A stretch of 64,000 nt of DNA from Druceiella hillmani (Eukaryota > Arthropoda > Insecta > Lepidoptera > Hepialidae). The notes under the pieces are model-generated. The model was not told where the DNA came from, did not search any database, and saw only the letters and a program-made list of their open reading frames with translations. The DNA lies in NCBI GenBank assembly GCA_039881145.1, contig JAYKKI010000151.1, positions 866,001-930,000 of the forward strand. The letters are read 5' to 3'. A program made the position numbers and the translations under genes. Every line of letters starts with the position of its first letter. Within the stretch, counting starts at the first letter, position 1. This document shows, piece by piece, positions 56,908-64,000 of the stretch.

Positions 56908-57479
56908 TACATAATACGATTGTAAAAATTTACATTTTTAGCCAAGTATCATTTTTAGCCATATTAGGGATAGGTTAGATTAAGTATCGCGTGAAATATT
57001 ATCAAGTCGTCGGGAAGGGCACTTGTTCTGGTGAGAGAATAAGAATCGAGAAAAATTGAGGAACATAAGAACGCGATCAGTCTGAAAGGGTCCAGTAATT
57101 GGAATAACTGGTAGTTCGAAAACACAATACTACTAAAAAGTTGAAATTGGCCAAACAGAGTTAAGGGTAGACAGCTAAAATTTGAAGATGATACTGAACT
57201 AAACAAATGGGAGATCAAAGATGCCAAGGTTCAGCCACTTTTTGTTTTAAGAATGATGGAGAATATCATGCTGCACATAATTAAGTGTACAACTTTTTTT
57301 GCAGAGATATGAAGAAAACTGTAGAGTGTATGTGAATAGAAGACGGAGACCAGTATTCACATCGCACAATAACGATTATCTCAATGCAAATATGAAAAGA
57401 GTATTAAGATGCTTATCCAAAATTCAAGAGATGCAAATCTAATTGAAACAAATAGGTGAAGAGATATCGGATAAGTTTG

Positions 57480-57800
57480 TCATAACAGTAATTTAATGTC
57501 GAACCCAGATGAATACAAACATTTTGTATGTCAGTTTTGGGATTCAGTACCAGATGACAAGCTATTGATAATTTACTGGCCAGATTGCTAGAGGAGAAAA
57601 TAGGGTGAAAGAAAAGGGTGAAGAATTTCAACACACATCATCCTCATCTGTTTTTGGTGAACGATAAGAAAAATGTCAAGTGTTTTAAATGTAATAAACT
57701 TGGACATTTTCAAAGTAAGTCTTGGAGTAAAAACAATAAAAGTGAAGGAAACATTAATAACAGTAATAATGTTTTTCTGTCGCAAACTTGGATATTATAA
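57480..57800 (+). pseudogene. Copia gag C-terminus with damaged zinc knuckle
   Basis: Across frameshifts, EYKHFVCQFWDSVPDDK and LLARLLEEENRVKEKGEEF match the end of copia Gag. The knuckle at 57681 reads CFKCNKLGHFQSKSW: the CX2CX4HX4C pattern has lost its last Cys (Ser instead). Confidence 0.8.
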
Positions 57801-57888
57801 AATGAAATGAAAGTTTAAAAAGCACAATTAAAATAAGAAAGGAAATACCTTTGGGGTATCAACTTCATCAGAACAATATCAAGAATCG

Positions 57889-58188
57889 AATTGGATAGTG
57901 GACTTTAGAGCTACTGAACACATGTGCTGTGATCGTGCTTTATTTACATCTTTTACCAGCGCCACGCATAAATTTGTGATTGTCGGTAATGATGCGGCGA
58001 TTAGTTTGTTAGGTTATGGATACATGGCATTGCAAATTCCTAATGGAAAGGAATATATTGACACTACGTGGGACAAAGTTCTATTCGTTCCGGAATTGAA
58101 AACAATTTTTATCTCTGTCAACTTTGCTTCAGACAAATGTTATGTCATAGTAATATACGACAGGTCGTGCAAATCCTTTGGAAAATAA
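57889..58188 (+). pseudogene. Copia protease remnant
   Basis: WIVDFRATEHMCCDRALF at 57892 corresponds to the WIVDSGATEHM active site: the catalytic Asp remains, but Ser-Gly is replaced by Phe-Arg. The frame then runs open through VLFVPELKTIFISVNFASDK to a stop at 58186. Confidence 0.82.
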
Positions 58189-58242
58189 TAACATTTTTGC
58201 GGCTGCGAAACGAAATTAATGCTCATATTTAACTCTACTATG

Positions 58243-58304
58243 CTGACCACTACTTATTTGTATCGAAAATACATGTATTTTTGATACAACTAAGTAGTGG
58301 TCAG
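58243..58304. repeat. 62-bp near-perfect palindrome
   Basis: A 31-bp arm starting CTGACCACTACTTA folds back on itself with no loop, centred on ACATGT at 58271-58276. 29 of 31 positions pair; the mismatches are T:C and G:T. It lies between the protease and integrase remnants. Confidence 0.95.
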
Positions 58305-58306
58305 TA

Positions 58307-58620
58307 TTGAGAAAAACAGTTAAAAATGAGCTAAGTGAGTGGCTTGAAAAATTGGCTGATCAAAATTTTGATTATGTGGGAAAAATACTTACAAAAAATG
58401 ACATTGACATGAAACAAACCTTTGTTCTTAAATTTAAAAGTGGTTTGCAAGGGACAATACATCATTTTTCATTTAATGACAGTGAAGAATTTTTCATTTA
58501 AGACCTATGAATCCCACTGTGAACCGGAACTTAACCTGTCCAGTCTCTATGATATTGTGATTGAAAGTCGGACTGAATTTGGAAGTCACTATGATTTATG
58601 TTTTGGTTATAATTGATGAG
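58307..58620 (+). pseudogene. Copia integrase N-terminal remnant
   Basis: Two overlapping frames (58307-58501 and 58422-58616) give GTIHHFSFNDSEEFF, then TYESHCEPELNLSSLYDIVI and ESRTEF. These resemble the segment after the integrase zinc finger ('..G.QHRLPF…KPLELVHSDVCGP…SRTGFRY'). The catalytic DD35E core that should follow is missing. Confidence 0.55.
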
Positions 58621-58885
58621 ACCGTAAAGCCTTATAAACTAAACAGTTGCATAAGAAAGCAAACATCCTTTTACTAGTGCAATAAGGTCTACAGAGGGAA
58701 GAGTGAGTCAATCACGTACAAGAAGGCTTAAAAGAAAAGGTGTTACTAAATAGAGTGATGTTATGAATAAAAAGCTGCACACGTTGAAAGAAAATATTTT
58801 TGGGGTTTTTTGGTGTACATTTAATCGAGAAAGTAGTTAACAGTAGATGAGTGTTTAAACTTAAAGGAATCAATAATGTTACTTA

Positions 58886-59560
58886 GTACAAAGCCAAGTT
58901 AGTTGCTAGAGGGTTTGAACAAGATGATGCTTTAGATTTAAATGTCATATCTGCTTCAATTGCGAAATTATCCATCTTTATAATTCTTATAGTAATTGCA
59001 AATAAATTAAGCTTACGTATCTATCAAAAGTATGCTACTGGAGCCCTTTTGTTTGGCAACATAAATGAAAATGTGTTTATTCAATTGCTAGAAGGATCTT
59101 ATTCAGGAATTTATAACATTTTTAAGTTAAATAAACCATTTAATGGTCCTAAAAGTTTACCAAAACATTGAAATATCATATTAACTTATATCATAATGAG
59201 AAAAGGTTTTGCACGATCGAAATGTGATATTTGTTTGTACACAAAGTGTGATGACTGTAATAAAAGCTGTGTATTTTTATGTTGATCTTTTAATACTTGA
59301 GACTAATTAAAAATTAACTATACAGTTCAAAATTGGTGTAAAGAAAGAGTTTAAGGTGAAAAACTTAGGATTAGTATCTAGTTCTATAGGTATAAACCTT
59401 GTGCAAAATTTAGAAGCTGGTATTCCTGAAATGTGTAAAACATTTTATTTAAAAAATTGTTTTCGAATTTTTATAATGGATAATTGTAATGCAAGGGTGT
59501 TACCCTTGGCTACCCTTACCCTTGACTCTGTGAATTAGAATTTCAATTAAAAATACTTAG
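58886..59560 (+). pseudogene. Copia reverse transcriptase remnant
   Basis: YKAKLVARGFEQDDALDLN starts at 58887 and GALLFGNINENVFIQL follows at about 59040-59085. The catalytic YVDD reads YVDL at 59278-59289. Several stops interrupt the frame. NLGLVSSSIGINLVQNLEAG (about 59359) corresponds to the palm-to-thumb segment. Confidence 0.82.
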
Positions 59561-59689
59561 GAATGGTAATAATACTAGACATGAAGTTATTAAGAAGTAA
59601 TGTAGATAAATTGTGGATCGTCTCATGTACGCTGTATCAGGCACTAGGTTTTAAAACTTGTTAATGAGACGTTCTTAACTGCCTTAAAA

Positions 59690-60100
59690 GGAGTGTTACG
59701 ATACATTAGGTATAGCCTAGATTAAAACGTAATTCATAAATGGAAACGTGTAATTCAAGAAGGCTATTGTGATGTTGACTGGGGAGATGATCTCAAGGGC
59801 AGAAAATCTACTATAAACTATTTAGCTAGGTGTTAAAATTGTTTAATTTCATGATGGTCAAAGTAATATGTATCTGTCAATTTATCCCCAATAGAGGCTG
59901 AGTATATTGGAATGAGTATAAGACCTAATGAAACTCGTTAGCTAATTAACTTCTTATATAAACTTGATTTGGTTTCCAAAATATATTCCCTATAACAATT
60001 TATCATGACGAGAAATCTATCATGTTGGTTGCAAGAAATATGTTAAAGCTAGTGACAAAACAGCTGACATGTTTACACAGATTTACATTTACAGATAATT
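59690..60100 (+). pseudogene. Copia RNase H remnant
   Basis: VLRYIR at about 59696, then EGYCDVDWGDDLKGRKST at about 59760 matches 'GYSDADWA.D..DRKST'. PIEAEYIGMS at about 59890 matches 'STEAEYIA', and KTADMFT lies near 60058. Frames are broken by stops and single-base shifts. Confidence 0.8.
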
Positions 60101-60248
60101 ACAAGGTGTTCAAAGAAAAGTGCTATAAGTAATGTAGAATAGTAATATTTTTTAACAAATTTTAGATGGTAATGGTGAATGGTATCTTATTGTAAGTTCG
60201 TATAAATGATTCCTTCGTCTGTTGAATTTAGACATGTAAAAGGAAAAA

Positions 60249-60268
60249 AGGAAAGAAAAGAAAGGAGG
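60249..60268 (+). promoter_or_regulatory. Polypurine tract
   Basis: An all-purine run of A and G immediately before the TGTTA start of the 3' LTR, as expected for plus-strand priming. Confidence 0.7.
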
Positions 60269-60452
60269 TGTTAAAAATACGGCAATGCTATTTTGTTATG
60301 ATTCTAGGAATACTGTTACCTTCTAGTTATTGTCTCTTCCTGTTAAAAAGTAGTAATAGTCTAGTTGATGGATCCGTTTTCCATATTCACTCTCAAAGTT
60401 CAGTTTTGCCTAAATATTAATCGGCTTATTTTATTTAATTATAACGGAAATC
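60269..60452 (+). repeat. 3' LTR of copia-like element
   Basis: Begins TGTTA directly after the polypurine tract. Aligns with the 5' LTR through TTACCTTCTAGTTATTGTC and TTAATCGGC. The right end is approximate. Confidence 0.75.
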
Positions 60453-61776
60453 ATACCCATATATAGATTGTTTCGATCACAGAGACCACAGTAATACTAG
60501 GGTCGATAAAACATTTGTAATCAACCTTATTCTTATATATGACGTCCAAGTTTTTTCAAACTCCGAATAAGTTGTTTAGGAAAAAAATTCAGAAAAATTA
60601 TTGTAACGTTAAATAGGGGACTGAGGACTATTGCTAACTTAAAGACTATTTACATTATTGTCCAAAAAAATTATCTAAAAAATGACTGCGGAAAATCCCA
60701 CAGATTAAAATATGAAATATCCCTTAAGACGTGATAATATTGTCTACGTTACGTGATGGCTAAAGTGTCCATATTCGTGAATTTGATATATATAAAAAAA
60801 AACACATTTAGTGCCAATAGAATTTTAAGTTCCGAACAATTCACAGACTAAGGCAATGAGATTATTAGGTTTGTGTCGTGAATAGTCAATATTTACATAA
60901 TTATGAATGCAGCGCAATATCTGATTCTTCGGTTTGTTGAAAATTTGGAACTTTGTTAAGAAAAGGAGTGTTCACTGCTGAATATTCATCCAACATTAAT
61001 GTAATTGAAATTTAAGTTTCTGTCATACCAAAATATTCTGCTCAATAACCTACTTACGGAAGTTTTGCAAAGGAAAATAAAATTAAAATAATTATCCAAT
61101 ATTTTCTGTCTGTTTATTGTCTGCGTTGATTATTTTGAGAAATAAGACGTTGCTACTGTTCTTACCTCTCAGAGTTTCATATCTAAATGAGTCGAATCAT
61201 TTATAAAATTACTTCTATCGGTCTAAAAAACTAAAACATTTAAAGGAAATTTGTTATTAAAGGGCATTAGTATTTTTTAGTTTTCAGAATATCATGTAAG
61301 CGATTTCAGCATATGAAAGGAACCAAATTAAAATTATTATATATTCAAGTTTTAGATCGAAATTCTTGATTTAAGTTCCCATTGTTCCATTTGTGACTAT
61401 CTAATTTTAATATTACTCTCATGCTACTCGGTTGTCGATTTGCAGCTTTGTGTTGTTCGCCGATACTAATATTTTTACTGCTGATATTGATATCCCAGTT
61501 TTCTTTTTATATGAAAGTAACCCTACCAAGTACATTTAAGCAGGATGCATAACATTTCCATTCCTTGAAATATCTACAAAAAATTTTTTTTAACGACACC
61601 ATTGTCAGACGCCATCGCCATTGTCAACATGCCATTGAAATCTCATAAAAAACGTCTTGATCATCTCTGGAAGTATATATAAAGAGCGGGGCGCTGGATC
61701 TCATGTTAATTTTTCAACTTGATTTCCAAAAGGGACGAACAAGTAAAATATGAAAATGTCACGAGGATAACTTAGA
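60453..61776. other. AT-rich intergenic, no gene seen
   Basis: No coding signal. The last 150 bp (about 61600-61700) are GC-richer and probably belong to the mariner relic that follows. Confidence 0.5.
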
Positions 61777-61944
61777 ATACTCTTATTTCACGAATTTCAT
61801 TTAGAACGAAAAGCAAGTGAAGGGATACGAAATATTTGTAGTACAATTGATAAAGGTGCGCTCGCCGATGACACAACCAAACATTGGTTTCAAAGATTTA
61901 AAGAAGGAAATTTTCATCTCTCCGGTAATCCTCATCCAGTATGA
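61777..61944 (+). pseudogene. Mariner transposase N-terminal (HTH) relic
   Basis: 55 open codons (61777-61941), then TGA. HEFHLERKASEGIRNICSTI, then TKHWFQRFKEGNFHLSGNPH matches the mariner N-terminal DNA-binding domain ('F..G..A.EA..NI…A..WF.RFK.GDF.L.D.PR.GRP'). The catalytic domain is absent. Residual similarity may extend to about 62040 in other frames. It is a different copy from the C-terminal relic at 42643. Confidence 0.85.
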
Positions 61945-62044
61945 CTTCTCAGATTAAATTTGGAAATTCTGATAGAAATAGTGTGAATGATTAAAACTAC
62001 ATATCATTGACCGAATAGCACGAGAGTGGCGAGCGCCGAAATAT

Positions 62045-62716
62045 TAGAATTAAATAGTTCTAGAAGTTACTATGGAAACAACATTTATCAGGCAAAAAAT
62101 GTTGTTTTGTATGCAAAATCCAGGATGTCGTTTTTTTTTAACTTTAATTACAATGTTTTTAAATAAAATCCCGTTTTCCACTTCCTTTTAGAATATTTTT
62201 TCTTGACGTGAAATAAATTCCTTCCATAATTTACATCCTTGACTTTTAATGCAGCCAAACATTTGGATACGAAAAGATATTGTATTTAGAATCGCACTAG
62301 ATAATATAGATATAGTTATATATAGATATAGTTAACAACTAATGGGTTTGCCATTATCCAAGTAGCATCATATATAACAATCAACTAATATGTGATTTTA
62401 AGAAAATTTCGATATGCAAATATAAGATGAGGTTATAAAGATAAATTGGTACAATAATTTTATAGAATATGTATTAGTCCTCGATTGAAATTTATCTTTC
62501 TTTAGATGGAACGATAATATTATGTGAAATGGGCAACTTTTTATATAAATTTATCTCAGGAAATATGAGATTGTCATTACGATATATGTATTTATTTGTT
62601 CGCTGTTCAAAAATATTTTTGTTGAATGACATGAAAGGACAAGGCCAAAATATTTTTGATATGGCGACTTAAAATTAATTACTTTTGTAGAGCGAAGTCA
62701 TAACCCTTACTTCGCA

Positions 62717-62719
<3 letters not shown>
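62045..62719. other. AT-rich intergenic, no gene seen
   Basis: No recognisable feature. Confidence 0.5.

Positions 62720-62780
<61 letters not shown>
62720..62780. repeat. (AT)n microsatellite
   Basis: About 30 AT units, uninterrupted. Confidence 0.98.
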
Positions 62781-62782
<2 letters not shown>

Positions 62783-62929
62783 ATACCAGGGATTATGTAA
62801 AGTGATTTGTTAAACAATTAATATATCAATCTATGTCATTCGTCTTAAGTGTTGAAATAAAATTGTTATCGTAATTGGATTATTGTTTACTATTAATACA
62901 TTTTTATCATTAGTAGAAATAAATTAACA

Positions 62930-63335
62930 AAGTTTTCCAAAAATTAAAAACATTTTTGAAAAACCATAGATTTCCCAAGGATATTAGTTAACAAATTATC
63001 AAAAGCTTCTACAATTTAACAATTTAAAAATCATGAATAAATATCAGGCATTTTCTTAAATAACTGTCATTTGAAGCTACTTCTAATGTATCCAGAGGAC
63101 TTTCTGCAGTAATAACCACTTGATTACTAAAAGTATGACCTACTACAAACCAGGCTAGTGACAACCCCCAATCCTATATGTCAAACTTAGAGAATACTCA
63201 GCATTTGAACTCTCAGTTAGTTTGTTGATATTTTGATATAGGAAAATAGAGTTTAATACCTTAGGAGTATTTGTGCTTAGGAACAGTATCATAAATTATA
63301 CAATTTGGTTTAAAATGGGATTTCTTACCCGAGTA
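62930..63335 (+). repeat. Diverged direct repeat, copy 1
   Basis: Shares a series of collinear blocks with 63600-63960, including GACCTACTACAAACCAG (63137 and 63798), TATCCAGA(G/A)G then TTTTCT/CTTTCT with CAGTAA, TTTAATACCTTA and ATTTGGTTTAAAAT. Offset is about 661 bp. No coding potential. Confidence 0.9.
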
Positions 63336-63599
63336 TAGGGTTTAAAAATTAAAAAAAAAGGTCTTCAAAAGGTACACGTATCAATACTTAGGCTTACGTA
63401 ATGTGATTTAATTATAAATGACCTACTCTTATTAATGGACATTATTAGAATTAAAAAATATTAAAATGTGAAGATCAAAAAATAGACTAAAAAATGAGGC
63501 CAAATATTAAAAATTAACATTTCAATCTAAGTAGTTTATTTTAAATACTTGTATAAAAATGTTATACTTTGAATTCTCGTTTTTAATAAAAAAAAATCA

Positions 63600-63960
63600 T
63601 GACAATTTTTCCCAAATTAAAAACTACTTTTGAAAAACCATACAGTTTGCTGGGATCTTATATCCGAGAAAATTTTATAACAAGTTAGGAAAACTTAAAA
63701 ATTTTACATCACTAACGAATATGAAACAATTCATAAAATAATTGTACTTCTAACATATCCAGAAGGTTTTCTACAGTAACAATTACTTGATAAATCTGAC
63801 CTACTACAAACCAGAAATTCATTGGTAAAACTTATATACTATATTTGTATAAATATTTTAAATATTTGCATATAAAAAACAAAATTTTAATACCTTAAGG
63901 GTATGAATGCTTAAGAACAATATCACAAATTATAAATTTGGTTTAAAATACGATTTCACG
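63600..63960 (+). repeat. Diverged direct repeat, copy 2
   Basis: The second copy of the block at 62930-63335, same orientation, with many substitutions and indels. The unit may continue past the end of the window. Confidence 0.9.
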
Positions 63961-64000
63961 TATATTTTTTTTGCAAGTAGAAATCATATTGTAAAAATTA

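Larger units (their letters stand above)
56705..60452 (+). mobile_element. Decayed Ty1/copia-like LTR retrotransposon, both LTRs present
   Basis: About 3.75 kb. The 5' LTR is about 56705-56890. The primer binding site GGCTATTGGCCCAGG at 56893-56907 resembles the copia tRNA-iMet half-molecule site. A polypurine tract at 60249-60268 precedes the 3' LTR (60269-60452). Between them lie gag, zinc knuckle, protease, part of integrase, RT and RNase H remnants in copia order. The LTRs share long blocks (GTTACCTTCTAGTTATTGTC; AAAAAGTAGTA; TTAATCGGC) but differ by many substitutions and indels, so the insertion is old. No clear target-site duplication was found. Every domain carries stops or lost catalytic residues. 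Confidence 0.88.

Overview
The window is AT-rich animal nuclear DNA, most likely from an insect. The evidence is a single gene split by GT-AG introns of 0.1 to 8.9 kb, (TA)n microsatellites every few kilobases, and relics of transposon families common in arthropods. No bacterial, organellar or free viral genes were seen. The species cannot be named from the sequence.

The only intact gene is on the plus strand from 15131 to 37397. I joined 13 exons by hand. Every junction keeps the frame, giving 687 codons plus a stop. The product is a secreted or membrane protein of the NRF-6 / drop-dead-like family. It has a signal peptide, a six-cysteine NRF domain, then an acyltransferase-3 membrane domain. 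Its introns hold a Helitron relic (intron 2), a relic of an unassigned transposon-like protein (intron 3), a degenerate ~120-bp tandem repeat (intron 4) and a 24-bp minisatellite (intron 11).

The left flank (1-15130) holds a decayed LINE on the minus strand (about 1430-4640), a Tc1/mariner-superfamily transposase relic (12081-12365) and a candidate tRNA-derived SINE (12925-13110). The rest is AT-rich sequence with no recognisable gene.

The right flank (37400-64000) is a transposon graveyard. It holds a copia-like protease-to-RT fragment (39310-40590), the C-terminal part of a mariner transposase (42643-43030) and a pair of inverted dispersed repeats (47298-47535 and 52664-52885). It also holds a P-element/THAP9-like transposase relic on the minus strand (about 52905-54845), a nearly full-length decayed copia element with both LTRs, PBS and PPT (56705-60452), a mariner N-terminal relic (61777-61944) and a diverged ~400-bp duplication (62930-63960). 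None of these elements encodes an intact protein.

Several perfect or near-perfect hairpins with 0-6 nt loops are scattered through the window (22403, 24291, 25828, 36097, 58243). None was explained by a recognised feature.
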